From Enoplolaimus lenunculus (taxonomy: Eukaryota > Nematoda > Enoplea > Enoplida > Thoracostomopsidae), in contig JASANG010000179.1 in the NCBI GenBank assembly GCA_030248215.1, forward strand, positions 1-64,000: 64,000 nucleotides of DNA, read 5' to 3'. This document shows, one piece after another, positions 31,937 through 43,819 of the stretch (the stretch's first letter is position 1; the number at the start of each line of letters is the position of its first letter). The translations under genes and the position numbers were made by a program. The notes below the pieces were generated by a model that worked only from the letters and a program-made list of their open reading frames with translations, was not told the DNA's origin and did no database searches.

Positions 31937-32133
31937 GATGCATGTATAGAGCAGGGCCGGAACAGTAGCATATGCATATTCCTAAGCCTAAATCTAAGCC
32001 TAAGCCTAAGCGTAAGTCATTCCTATGCCTAAGCCTGAGTCTAAGCCTAAGCAAAAACTTAGTCTAAAGCTTAAACTGACCCTACTACAGCCCTCTCCGG
32101 AAAACGATCCGGTCCTGTTCTATGCATGGACCG
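31937..32133 (+). mobile_element. Family A MITE just upstream of the ionotropic receptor
   Basis: GATGCATGTATAGAGCAGGG to CCTGTTCTATGCATGGACC; complete, 130 bp before the receptor start codon. Confidence 0.88.
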
Positions 32134-32266
32134 TCACTTTTTTCGTGGGATAATTAAACAAGTTCCAACACTTATCACACCATCTTAAAATAAACCACGC
32201 TAATCAGACGAAATATACATTGAATTTAAAATTTTAAAATTCAGCATTTAAAAATATATTTCAAAT

Positions 32267-34613
32267 ATGCGGCTCGCGTTCTTGGAATACGACACCGAAG
32301 ATGAAGTCCGCTCTAACGACCCGCGGCGGATAATGTCACGAAAACTCATAAAATATTTATGCCGATTCTTGCGGTCGGAATGCTCTCTGTTCAAATTAAT
32401 CCCCGGGGTATACTTCAATCTGACCCAAGACGCAACTACGACATCGCCGTGGCAAATTTACCTTCAAATTTTGTCCAGTGTGTACTCACCTGGCGAACGG
32501 CGTATCAATTCAACGTACGACTCGCTAGTTCCGTCTCAATCTTACTTTACAAGTCGATTTTGGGCAAAATATGCCTCCGAGAACTTAACCAAACCGTTTG
32601 AGGGCCAAACCAACTTCGAGTCGGAGAAGGTATTTTTTGTATCAATGCCAGAAATAACGATCAATCCACATCGAATGCAGTATTTACAATTTAGCACAGT
32701 TGTATCGTGGGACACATATGGATTTTTAATTAAATCGCCTAACTATTATTCTGATTCTCTGACAAGCGTAACGAGACCTTTTTCAGCCAAGGTTTGGATA
32801 CTGTTCACCGCAGGACTTGCAGTTGTCAATTTGATGCTAATATGTGAGGTAACAACGCAAACTAAACTTGTACTCAATTGCGCTAATGTGAAAATCAAGA
32901 CCGCAGCAATCTAAGCCTATTAAAAGCCTAAACGTATGCAAACAAAATATAGTCTAAAGCTCACGCTTACTCTATTGCAATTCCGCGGAAAAAACAGACC
33001 GGTGCAGATCTGTACATAGGCTCTCATTAGTAACTGTATCTGACTGCGGTAAACAAATAATGTGCAGCTTTCAAGAATTTTAATTTTTGATATGCTTTGT
33101 TGGTATTCTGAGATACAAATTTTAAACTTCTTATGTACCAAAAAATGGTCAACAAGGATTAACTTTAAAAAGGAAATTTTGACAACACTGCAAATAATTA
33201 TTGAGTAAAATTTGCGAATTCAACCTAAACCTAAGAACTAGGACAGGTAAGGGGTCGCCACCCAAGTGCCAAGTCCGATGCACCACTAAACCAGTAGCGA
33301 GGAACTTAGGCGTAGGCTAAAGGTATAAATCCCGTTTAATTAACTCGTATACGGTTCGCGGTTAATAAACAGTTAAGTTTAACTTATAAATATATCTCTG
33401 CATAATATGTAAGTGTATGGATAAGAAGGAAGACCTCGCTTGGCCTCCACCAAGCGGGTGGCTCATCTACACATAAGTAAAGGGTTTTCTGATGCCTAGT
33501 TTTGCTGACAACAAACCAGCAGTTTTGCTAACTTCTGCGGATGCACTAGGCTGCGGCGATTCCACATTTTCCCATGCCTCAGTACTTATCTCTGGGACGA
33601 AAGGGCTCTGTTTTTGGGTTAAGCTATGACCAGGATCGACTTAGACTATTTTCACTTTTTAGGCAATCATTCACGGTTTACGCGTAAGTTCTGTTTTGTT
33701 CACATCAATATTCGATCAAATCCCACGATGCTACCGATCCATGACGTCACCGGTGGGCGGCTTATCGCCAACATTACGTCAATTGCTCGTCCTACTGATC
33801 GCGTCATCCTACTATGCTTCAGTATCCATGACTTACTCCAATCGATTATTACATTCTCTATTTTTCAAGCATATCTGTCTTCCGTTCGCTAACGGGTGGG
33901 CAGCTTTCGCTGGGATAGAATCTGGCCGCCTTACGCCTATTTATCGCTTATCGTACAATAACGGAAGTAGTTTCCGGTCGTTCCTTCGAACACTTCGTTT
34001 AGATCCGGCTCGGATCCGGCAAGCCTTAGCCGAGTATCCTCCAATCACTGCCAACAATTTTTCTGCAACCCTTCAGTTAATTGTCGCATCCGCTAAATTT
34101 TCGCAAGCTGCTCTCGCAGGTCTACGCCCAACTGTTAGCGACTTTGCCTTGAATCATTTAAGGCCTCCCCCGGATAAACAACAGTGTCCCAGCGGACTGC
34201 AAGCGTTTACATTTGCTGATACCAGCATGCTCCGGTCAAGACTTGTACAATACTATTCACGTGAGCATTTGCTAACCGGATGTCAGTTCCGTATAGTGCA
34301 ACATCCGGCTGCGAGCAATTATTTAGCGTTTGCATTTTCGCAATCTGTGCAATTATTGCGTTTGAATTCTGCAATTTTATACATGCAACAATACGGCGTG
34401 CAACAAGCAACTGAACGCAAGTACATTCCAGATCGGTCGTGTGCTGATCCGATCAATCGGTTAGCGTATGAACAGCCGAAAATTCAACTGCAACATTTGG
34501 TTGGGGTTTTAATTGCGTTTTTAATTGCTATTTTTGGTGCTATTGTTACGCTAGCAGCCGAGCTAGTTGATGCTAAGTTAAGGATATGCTTGCATAGGAA
34601 TAAGCTAAGATGA
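32267..34613 (+). CDS. Divergent ionotropic (glutamate-like) receptor, two exons
   Basis: Exon 1, 32267-32848, ends ...LICE|GTAACA; exon 2, 33663-34613, follows TTTTTAG, in phase, for about 510 residues. Order: ligand-binding lobe S1 (about 1-170, with the typical YLQFSTVVSWDTYGFLIKSP stretch before the membrane), TM1 around 172-193 (VWILFTAGLAVVNLMLI), a short pore loop, TM3 around 232-250 (LLVLLIASSYYASVSM, in place of the SYTANLAAF block), lobe S2, and TM4 around 473-494 (LVGVLIAFLIAIFGAIVTLA). No amino-terminal domain and no clear signal peptide precede S1, so either the true start is in an unseen upstream exon or this is a short receptor like protostome IRs. Such receptors are ligand-gated cation channels in chemosensory cells. 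The frame is open throughout. The intron holds a worn family A piece at 32905-33020. The fold assignment is good; the subtype is unknown. Confidence 0.8.
32905..33020 (+). mobile_element. Family A MITE fragment in receptor intron
   Basis: A CCTAAG-type core and GTCTAAAGCTCACGCTTACT, then TCTGTACATAGGCTC; the left end is missing. Confidence 0.6.
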
Positions 34614-35560
34614 TTTTAATAAGGTTAACTGAGATTCATTTTCCCCGCAAACATTCTGGACCTTGGAATAGGAACTTTTACAAACGTCAAAATAATTTGT
34701 GTTCCCTTGAATTCACGGGTCCACATTACGCTGATTTAGCGAGTACTTATAGACACAACGTCGTGGTATTTGGCTGTCGAGTTACTGATGTTTACGAAAC
34801 GGTTTTTAACGGCTGTTGAACTGAACTGATGCAGGCTGCTGCAGGTGGTACAGAGAAGGGAAGCCGGGTGGTGCTCCACAATGAGAATGAGTACAGATTT
34901 GTCGCTCGCAATGGTTTCCACAATTCAAGTATTATCAAAAAAATGTTGCCTGTGGCGCTGTTCAAAGAAAGACATAAAGGTCAGATTTCAGATCCGCCAA
35001 CCAAACCAGCGCAAAACTGTATTTAGTATTGAGATAGAGCAAAAATTGTGTTTAGTTTCAAGCTGGTGATTCCTCTTGGTGGTTTGGAAAATTGTCAACA
35101 ATACCTGCACAAAATGCATCAAGATAGCAGACTCTCGAAGTTCCTTCAAATACTGCTCAGGTGGCAGGCGACCGATTCAGCCTTGTTCAGTTAGTCAAAT
35201 TTGCAGAAATTTTGAGGACGTTAAAGAGACCGCGGATACTGGTCTTGGGCCTATTTGCAGTGGGTAGGTCTACTTTATATTCTCTCACCAAAAAACCTGG
35301 ATTCATCAAAGTTCAATCGTTCTAACTTTGGTTTTTGGAGTGCAGGGTTCTCGAGGCAACGGTTTGGATGCGCCGACCCTGAATGTAAATTTCTTGGCAC
35401 GCCACTGAATTTAGGCTTCGAATAGTCAAACCAATTGTAGATATTTGGTTTGCGTAAAATCGTTTTGCTTTAACCAACGGAGCACTTAAATACTTGAGAT
35501 ATTTTTTCATAACAGTTGAGGTCATAGACACCTACCACTACCAATATCACATTGTTTACT
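34614..35560. other. Stretch without recognised gene
   Basis: The 3' flank of the ionotropic receptor. Short frames only, no domain and no clear exon. Confidence 0.45.
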
Positions 35561-35561
35561 C

Positions 35562-35745
35562 AAAGGGCCACATAGAATAGGGCAGTAACAGTAGTATAAG
35601 CACATTTCTAAGCCTACGGCAAAGCTCTTAAGGATGAGCTGACGACTAAGCCTAAGTCTAAACCTAAGCAAAAAAATTACTGTAACGCTTATTAAACGTA
35701 CCCTATTGTCCCGCAGAAAAACGTTTCGCTCCAGATCCTTAGGTG
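35562..35745 (+). mobile_element. Family A MITE
   Basis: AGGGCCACATAGAATAGGGC to GTTTCGCTCCAGATCCTTAG; both termini worn. Family H-like sequence (GATAGGTGCAATATGG) follows at about 35870. Confidence 0.65.
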
Positions 35746-36104
35746 AGGTTCTGTAACTTTGAAACCAGAAAATGTTGAATTGCAATATTCGCACATTTAT
35801 TGTATTTGATCTATGTGCAGATTCTGACATCTACAGTTGCAGCAGTTTTTAGATTAAAAACTATTTAACTGGTGATAGGTGCAATATGGATTTGAAAATA
35901 TGGACCCTTCATATATAAGAGTGACCTGATGTTGTTTTGAAACTACTCAACCGACATCGTTATAAAAAAAACAAATGCATTTTTATACAGTGTCTGAGCA
36001 ATTGTATGCAACAATAATTTTACTTCACTCCTGCAATAACACTTCCTGATTGCGAGTCCAGCTGTAAACTTAACGTTGACAAGCCAACAGGACGCCGAAA
36101 ATAT

Positions 36105-39100
36105 TTATTCATTACTACTCGACACAATCAACGGTAGCAAATGTGCGAACGAACTCAATTCGATTGCGTTTTGATTTTCGTTGCTTCCATTACGATTTGT
36201 ATTATTGATCGCATTTGAATAATTAATTTCGTCAGTTTCACTCGAGTCTTCATGTCGGTCGGCAGAATCACGATCGCTGATCAAATGTATTGGTCCATTT
36301 TCTGACGTCACCGCCAACCCTGGAAGTAACGTTTCTTCAGGCTGATTGTGTTCCGTATCCGGCATTGAACCCTTTTGATACTCCCGACAGCACGTCCCAT
36401 TTTCTGTCGGTTTTACTCTAAGCTGTTGGCTTTGTCTTTGATTTGATTTTAGCCTCGGCCTCCTGCTAATATATTCCTGTTCGGTATCTTTAGTTCCAGT
36501 TGCCTCTTGTCGTTGTTGCTGTTGTTGTCTTCGTTGCTCCATCAATCGTTTTGCGTTCCATGATTTGGCGAGCAGAGACTGCCGTAACTGTTGAGGTCTA
36601 AGGAGTTCTTTGGGTTCATAGCGGACAAATGGGCACAATTGAAAGACGTAGGCGAAACCTTCACGAAATCGTTCACTGTTCGATACGTAAATGAGGGGAT
36701 TAACGCATGAATGGCACATCGCCATGAAATGACATCCCCACCATATGTACAGTATGTGTGGATGACAAAGGATTTTAAATTTCATTAACGCAGCGAGGAC
36801 GTTGAGGACATTTTGCGGAAGCCAGCAAAGCGCAAACGTAAACGATACCAGAAACATCATCAGGATTGCCTGAAACAATAAAAAATATCCAAGCAAATAC
36901 TAAACTCCATACACGTAATTCTCAAATGTTGGTAGCACCGTTCATCAGTTGATGATAGGTCTTGCATATTTCAAAGCAGCGAATGATAAGCGCCCCCCAA
37001 TGGATGCAGACGAGGGCGGAAGACGTATGAACTCTCTCCGAAATTTTCTTGTGATAAAATGGTTCGGTTCCTACCTTACAATTCTTCCTCCTCAAAAACA
37101 TTGGGCACACATATATATAATACATATTGATTATTTGTAACCTGTAAACGAGTTCTTCGAAGCCAAAATGGAATATAGGTATAACCTACCTTCCGTTTGT
37201 TTGATTTTCGCTTTTCGCTCGCCGATCCAGCCAGCAGCTGTTCACCAGGCGTCACCGAAAGACACAATTTAAGACCGATACAAGTATAGGCGACAATTAA
37301 AATTGCAAGCGGTAGGAAATATTGCAATATCATTATTAAAGTACTATACAGCACAGCGTCAAATTCACTGCCCCAGTCTTCGTAGCAATGCAGTACGCTT
37401 GTATTGGTCACTGCATGTGAAACCTTTCGGATGGTTTGTACCCAAAGGATCGGGCTCGCTATACTAATGGCGATTGCCCAAATTGACAGCTCGCTGACCA
37501 TCGCCAGATTTCTGGTCATCGCACGTCGGAGTGGAAACGCAACTGCGATACATCTGCAAAACCCAAAATGTGCTGTGTAAATGTCGTACGATTAAATTGC
37601 TATTCAGGCTAATTACTCGTTGGTTTTGGGAAATTGACTACCCTAAGTAAAACCAGTCAGGCAAAGGCTAAACTGATATACAACTGACTGTCACATCAGA
37701 TTTAACGATCGGACTTGTACTACTGATAACCAGTCAGCGTTCGTTTTGGCTTGAAAAGTTTTCCAATTTCTACTTGATTTGAGCTCTACAAAGTATATAT
37801 CCTGTGGTGTATGCGTCGTAGGCCAATCTGCGATTCAGTCCAATTACATATGGGCTAAGGTTAATCTGCTCATTGGAGCAAATAGCATATTGGGCTGTGC
37901 CAAATAGCGATTGTAAAATATAGCAAAACAACAGTGATGTAAAACCAACGCTGATTGGTCAGAGGTACTGCGCCCTCTCAAAATAATAAAATCTGATTGG
38001 TCTACAAGGTTAATTACGCAAAATAGCAGACTGGCCTTGGCCAATAGGTAATTGGCCTGAATTGCAGATTGGCGTACGACATATATGTTAATTGTCTAAT
38101 ACACTACCAAACGTACTGGTCAATACTTAGTAGAAACAATGCATGTTCCAGGAAAATTACTGCGCGAACTTTGCTAGGCATACATATAAACTTAAGCCCA
38201 ATTCAAAACCTAAATGTAAAGCCAAAACTAAACATATTCTAAGTCTAGGTAGACGGCCCGTAGCCAGCCCAACTTGTTAAGGGGGGCTAACATTTTTTCA
38301 TGATTGGGCGTACAAGGGTTTTAGGTTTTTTCAATGACATACCAGCAAGGATGAAAATTATCTACAGGCAGCCAAAATTTTTCCAGCGTGGGAAGGGCTG
38401 AACCCTCTGACCCCGTGGCTGCGGGCCCGCTGGGCAGGCGCTGCGATACCTGCGAATTTCTTCGCGGCCTGTTCATTGGTGAACCAAGCGTTCGACACTC
38501 CACGCCCAAAGCGTAAACGCGGCTATCGGCAATCCTGTATACCTAATCCTAATCCTATAAGTTCAAGTCGAAACCTGAGCCCAACTCAAATCCCAATTCT
38601 AAACCTGAACCTAATCCTAATTCCAAATCTAAATCTGATCGTAATCCTAATCCCAAGTTTAAACTTGAGCCTAAGCCTAAATGCTAACCCCTATAACATC
38701 CACTATTTTATCCGGGATGGACCAGTTCTATAAAACGCTCAAAACCTACGGGACGGACCAGTTCTATAAAACACTCAAAACCTACGGGACGGACCAGTTC
38801 TATAAAACACTCAAAACCTACGGGACGGACCAGTTCTATAAAGCACTCAAAACCTACGGGACGGACCAATTCTATAAAACACTCAAAACCTACGGGGCGG
38901 ACCAGTTCTATAAAACACTCAAAACCTTTGGGACGGACCAGTTCTATAAAACACTCAAAACCTACGGGACGGACCAGTTCTATAAAACACTCAAAATCTA
39001 CGGGACGGACCAGTTCTATAAAACACTCAAAACCTACGGGACGGACCGGTTCTATAAAACACTCAAAACCTATGGGACGGACCAGTTCTATAAAACACTC

Positions 39101-39698
39101 AAAACCTACGGGACGGACCAGTTCTATAAAACACTCAAAACCTACGGGACGGACCAGTTCTATAAAACACTCAAAACCTACGGGACCGACACAGTTCTAT
39201 GAAACACTCAAAACCTACGGGACCGACACAGTTCTATAAAACACTCAAAACCTACCGGTCGACACTGAGTACAACCAACGTATGCGCGCTGAGCATCACT
39301 GCGAGAACTTTGCTAAAATTAATCACTTTACACATCATCAGGCCAAATTGCCAATTTGCTGCAATTAATACTGGCCAGTAACTGAACGGAATGCACAGTA
39401 TTGCCATAACAACGTCAGATATTGCTAAGTTAACAATAAATAAATTAGTTATTGTGTGCATTTTACGAAAATATAACACAATAAATATTGTTAATGCATT
39501 TCCGGTGATTGACAGCAATGCAAGCGTTGAATACAGCACAATCGCTAGCGTTTTTTGAGGTGAAGTTAACAAAACTGTGGTAGAATTGCAATACGATTGC
39601 CCGATATCTGAGGTATTGTTTTCGGATTTGCCATCAAAGTCAGCGTCGAAAAGTCCTGATGCGGTTTGATTGGTCCAATTTGACGCCAGCAACGACAT
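36105..39698 (-). CDS. Neuropeptide GPCR, NPY/RYamide/luqin-receptor type, three exons
   Basis: Exons 39256-39698, 37190-37553 and 36105-36869 join in phase (donors GTAGGT twice) to about 523 residues. The chosen start, MSLLASNWTNQT, follows earlier in-frame codons lacking an ATG. The N-terminus has glycosylation sites (NWT, NQT, NNTS, NST). TM1 is about 51-77 (GN), TM2 about 84-108 (NLAISD), TM3 about 119-145 with Cys123 for the disulfide, then DRC rather than DRY, followed by IAVAFPLRRAM. The second extracellular loop has LHCYEDW, as in NPY-type receptors; TM6 has FALCWLPQNV; TM7 has CHSCVNPLIY (NPxxY). The C-tail is long, with a Gln-rich run. These are class A receptors for amidated peptides, signalling through G proteins at the plasma membrane. 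Intron 1 carries family F copies, a family I copy and the 36-bp array. The GPCR call is firm; the ligand is inferred. Confidence 0.9.
37579..38088. mobile_element. Two family F MITE copies in GPCR intron 1
   Basis: ATGTCGTACGATTAAATTGC starts a worn copy (about 37579-37800). ATGCGTCGTAGGCCAATCTG at about 37810 starts a second that ends ATTGGCGTACGACATATATG at 38088. The interior GTGATGTAAAACCAACGCTG matches the copy at 18651. Confidence 0.75.
38255..38430. mobile_element. Family I MITE in GPCR intron 1
   Basis: Ends GGCCCGTAGCCAGCCCAAC and CCCGTGGCTGCGGGCCC are inverted; AAAATTTTTCCAGCGTGGGA is shared with other copies. Confidence 0.75.
38520..38690 (+). repeat. Degenerate CCTAA-type simple repeat
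   Basis: Runs of CCTAATCCTAATCC and AAACCTGAACCTAA with 6-bp periodicity drift, related in composition to the family A core but without its ends. Confidence 0.75.
38715..39255 (-). repeat. 36-bp tandem array abutting the GPCR exon-1 donor, about 15 copies
   Basis: Unit on the plus strand: GACCAGTTCTATAAAACACT then CAAAACCTACGG (36 bp with flanking bases). On the gene strand each unit reads CCGTAGGTTTTGAGTG, almost the same as the true donor CG|GTAGGTTTTGAGTG at 39255. The array therefore starts from the splice junction and repeats its intronic side. Copies differ by few bases. Confidence 0.93.
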
Positions 39699-39999
39699 AC
39701 TGAAGATGATGGTGAACTGGCCAATGAGATTTGAGCACAAAAATGGCAATGAGCGGGTGTGATTGGATGATAATATTGATTTCAATATTTCGAAATTAAT
39801 TGATATTCTAAGCTGATTTATTTCGAGGTAAGCTTGTACTTTATCGCTGAAAATATTTTCATTAATCTGGTATACTTCTTTCACAATAACATGGATGGAT
39901 ATATACTATTTGTCGGCCAAACTCCAATAGGTCAATATTATATATAAATACTTTATGTAATAATTTTGTTAATACTATTTTTCAGATGTTTTACTAATA

Positions 40000-40192
40000 A
40001 ATGGCCAATGTAAATAACAAAGCACATTCCTAAACCTAAGCCTAGAACTAAGCCTAAACCTAAGCGTAACAATGAACATATTCCTAAGCCTAAGCCTACG
40101 CCTAACCAAGCAAAAAAATTAGTCTAATTCATAAACTTACTCTTTTGCAGTCTCACAGAAAAACTCTCGGCTCCTGATCTTTACATGGGCCC
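40000..40192 (+). mobile_element. Family A MITE
   Basis: ATGGCCAATGTAAATAACAA to TCCTGATCTTTACATGGGCC; located about 300 bp upstream of the GPCR start. Confidence 0.85.
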
Positions 40193-40426
40193 TTATAAAT
40201 TTAGCACTTCATATCAGCAAAATTCCTAGTTCAAAACAGAAGCACATTTCTCTGTTTGAAGCATGAAAATGCTCGGTACGACGGCATGTGATACACAATT
40301 GGCCAAAAACTCGCGAGCGATAAGCCAAGCGCAACTTTGACACTAAAACCTCAACGCACAAAATTAGTTTTGCTCGCTGTTAGCGACTTTTACCCGACAG
40401 CTCTGATTGGCTCCGCCAATGCTCAG

Positions 40427-40698
40427 GTTTAACCCCTTCTCACATTGAGTTGCCTTTAGGCAAATCAGCGCAATGTATATACGTTAAATAGTATATATCA
40501 CACCGTCTTAACAATTGCAACACGTATACATAGTACTAAATCGCCACAAGACGTGAGAGCCCCTTCGGGCTCGAGCGTCAAGCTCCTATAGCTGAGTGGT
40601 GATGGTATACGCCTCCCACTCCAGCACTGGAGTTCGAATCCTACCATAAAAGTAGGTCTCAGGGGAAATAGAAAATATTCATGTGAGAAAGGGTTAAC
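40427..40698 (+). mobile_element. Inverted-terminal element carrying a tRNA-like unit
   Basis: Ends GTTTAACCCCTTCTCACATT and TCATGTGAGAAAGGGTTAAC are inverted. Inside, 40590-40645 is tRNA-like: A box TAGCTGAGTGG, anticodon arm GCCTCCCACTCC (Gly-type CCC) and a perfect B box GGAGTTCGAATCC. A relative without clear ends lies at 42600-42720. Confidence 0.7.
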
Positions 40699-41244
40699 AA
40701 TTGTTGATATCGATAGAAAACCAAAAACCTTAAGATTTAAAAATCAGGACTTTCGAGGCTCAAACCGGGCACTTTGTGAGCTATTTAGCATATATACATC
40801 ACACAGCGTATCATAAACCGATAATATAGAATACGAAGACCTCTTGGGGGCACAGAATTCACATAATAAAGGCAGTAGCGAGTGTAAGCTCTCGGTATGA
40901 GCTAAAATTTAAGCTTAAAATGAAATAAGACGTGCGTTGCCCTTTGGCAATAGAAAAGATAACGCAACATCGACAATTTGTTGTTAATAGAACGACGTTA
41001 TAATACTTGAAACAGCTGAAAATATTAAAAGAATTAAAAAAATTATATTACACAACTATTTGATATTTGCGTGATGAAAATTAACTTTCTTGATTTGCGA
41101 GCAAGAGATCGTAGAATATACTAGTGAACGTGGTTGCAACATTTTCAACCCTACTTGTTCTCATAGTTAATGCTAGCAGCGGTTTGTGTTCTTTTCCTCA
41201 AATATTTCGCACCTGTTTATCGATATATATTCGCAGTTACCAGG

Positions 41245-41622
41245 CTGTAACCGGATATCCGTTTCCGTTACCGCTTCCGTTATAAAAATACCGGAAATTA
41301 TGTTATTTTTACGTTCAAAATTAGTTATCAATCACGTATATATCTCGCAATTTTTCGTTACAGATGCTGCAATTGTTCTGAATGAAATATAAATTACGTA
41401 GTTGATCCAAATCGTACAAAAATTCGATGCATCCGCTATTTTATTATTAAATTTTTGAAAAACTGGTAATATATATATGCACGCCCTCAATTGTGTCGGT
41501 AGAAAAATTTTACATTTTGGAAATTTTTATACTTCAATATCCGTTTTCCGTTTCCGTTATTTTGATCACTGTCCGTTTCAGTTTCCGTTATTTTTACTAT
41601 CCGTTTACACCTTGATAGTTAC
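41245..41622 (-). mobile_element. Family E MITE, full length
   Basis: GGCTGTAACCGGATATCCGT to TTTTTACTATCCGTTTACAC; interior AATTTTTCGTTACAGATGCTG and TTGATCACTGTCCG match the copies at 10824 and 59543. Confidence 0.85.
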
Positions 41623-41819
41623 TAGTTACGTAAATTAATTAGCATATATGTGTTGGTTGTATTTTGCTTCTAAACGCGGAAAGACAAGTTGTAAACCTGC
41701 CCAATATACGTATGTCGGGAGTTACAGCATTAATAAGAACGATAAACTTGAATCACACCACACTGCTAGAAAATTGCAGGTGTTCTTAACAAATGGCTTT
41801 ACAACCTACATCATTGGTC

Positions 41820-41960
41820 GCTTTAAATTCCAGTGCGTTAATTTTAACTCAAAGTGAACTGAAACACTCGCTCTGAGTTGGGGAAAACAGAACTCAAAAT
41901 TCTGAGTTGATCCAACTCATTCTTAGTTTAAGCGAACTCAACTGGAATCAACTCTACTCG
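41820..41960. mobile_element. Family D MITE fragment
   Basis: AAATTCCAGTGCGTTAATTT and GAACTCAACTGGAATCAACT with TGAGTT steps between; partial. Confidence 0.55.
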
Positions 41961-42599
41961 AAGCAAATTCATGTTTACTGTGTTGTAACCGCATTCTGTT
42001 GTATTTATAAAATTTTAGAAAGATCGGTGAATATTTACAAATCCGTATCTCAACTGTATTGGCAGAAATTTAGACAATCCTTGAAACGTTTATACTTACA
42101 TATCCATTATTCATTTTCAGTTGGATCTATGTTGATTCGCCCTCCTACGAAATGTAATTCATGATATTTTTAACCTGTCTGATGACGCAATATTGTTGAC
42201 TTTCAAATGAAAGCGTTAATCATTAAAGATTTACTCATATAGGATTTTAAAAAATACCTTTGGTTCATGATCAAATAAATTCCTTGAATTTTAAATACGT
42301 AAAAGCTCGAAAATTTTCAACTTTGAAATTTATTTCAGAGCTGAATAATTAAGCATCGATACAATCAAACTTGTGAGCAACCTTGTATTCGTTTGGTTGA
42401 GATATATCTGTGGCTATTAATATTAAAAAGAACCAGAATCAAGTGTCAACCTAAGCCTAATTGTGTCGCTAATTCATTAGGTTACATTGTGAAGGTTTCG
42501 GTTAATTAAAATTGGTTGAAGTTAATGAGCAACTCAGCGTAAACTGTGTACGTTGGATAAGACACACTGCACAGCGTTTAATAATGATTCACGCGTTTG

Positions 42600-42720
42600 C
42601 GCAGTACAAATTCGTTATAAAACGTGAGTGCTCCAACAAGCTCGAGCGATAGCTAATCTCGGTAAACACCTTCCATCAGAGGATCGAAGATTGTAATCTC
42701 GGTGTGATACAAGAGCCCGT
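42600..42720 (+). repeat. SINE-like relative of the tRNA-like unit at 40590
   Basis: AACGTGAGTGCTCCAACAAG and GCTCGAGCGATAGC match the leader of the 40427 element; the tRNA boxes are worn. Confidence 0.5.
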
Positions 42721-42950
42721 ATTGTCAAATATGTGTAGCGCCTATCGCCATTTGGTAACATAGGTCCTGTAACTTCGGAACCAGCGCATTGGTAAGGTTT
42801 GAAGTTCAGCACACAGTACGCGTTTGATTTGCCCTACTGATGTACAAATTTTGACGTTTTCAATTGCAGATATTCGTCAATTTTAAAACCTATTGCTAAC
42901 TGATGATATAGGTGTTATGCGCGTTTGAGAATATGGGCCTAGATCTCTGA
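42705..42950. mobile_element. Family H MITE
   Basis: AGCCCGTATTGTCAAATATG and TGTAGCGCCTATCGCC pair with GGTGTTATGCGCGTTTGAGA and ATATGGGCCT; complete. Confidence 0.8.
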
Positions 42951-43157
42951 TGAACTAAAAAAATTTGTGTGGAAAATTTTAATAAACAAATTAAACTTTC
43001 AGCTAATGTATATAAAATTTAATTTCGAAAATATAAATTGTACAGAAGGCGAAGTGGATTGCTATAAGCATTCAGCTTAGAATTTTGCACCTCACATTAA
43101 ATAAAAAATATGCAATCACGCATTCATTTTAGCACATCCGACCGACTGCCCTGTATA

Positions 43158-43532
43158 GACCCCATTTTGAGTCCGAATCAATTGGAGTCCGTATCCCTAA
43201 TAAGAGTCCGTAAATATCAAACAATCTTAATTGTAGCGCATGAATGACTCCTGGACTAAATAACTTGAGTTCGAAACTTTAAAGCGTATATACTTAAATT
43301 TTGAAAGTACATACCTAAATATAACCTTGTATTATCGCTCAAACTATTGACAAAAGACGAATAAACGTTTAATTCAACGGATAATTGTAGTACCGGATAT
43401 ATATCAGTAATGAAGGGAGGCGGAGCGTAGGTTAAAAATAAATAACAGTCTGTAATCGAATAACAAGGGGTTGTACCTTCTGGAGAGGCCAAATAAATAT
43501 CAGTGCCCCCTCTTATTCGGGTCACTACAGTA
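43158..43532. mobile_element. Family B MITE, inverted
   Basis: TAGACCCCATTTTGAGTCCG to CTCTTATTCGGGTCACTACA, reverse complement of the other B copies. Confidence 0.85.
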
Positions 43533-43589
43533 CACAGATTCAACAATATACCCTTGTAACTTTGGGTATCTTTCTAAGTTCACGGCTCG

Positions 43590-43815
43590 TACTATCAAAG
43601 GTGTGTAGCACCTATCGCCAGTTGGTGATACGTCCGATAGTTTTCGAACCGGTGAGTGGTGAGATTCGAAACTGTTTAGTACATTTTTGCACCGTTGAGT
43701 TGTCCTACTTCTGTGCCAAGTTTGAATTTCGCAATTTCACAAGTTCGTCAGATAGAAGAAAATCGATTGCTATACTGGTGATAGATGCTACACACATTTG
43801 AAAATACGAGCACAG
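43590..43815. mobile_element. Family H MITE
   Basis: AAAGGTGTGTAGCACCTATC and GCCAGTTGGTGATA pair with CTGGTGATAGATGCTACACA and CATTTGAAAATACGAGC. Confidence 0.8.
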
Positions 43816-43819
43816 GAAA

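Noticed and set aside
33232-33320. tRNA-like sequence on the minus strand
   Set aside because: Only weak A/B box resemblance; not convincing.
38681-39239. Repeat-protein-like frame with a 12-residue period
   Set aside because: It comes from the 36-bp intronic array and runs opposite to the GPCR gene.
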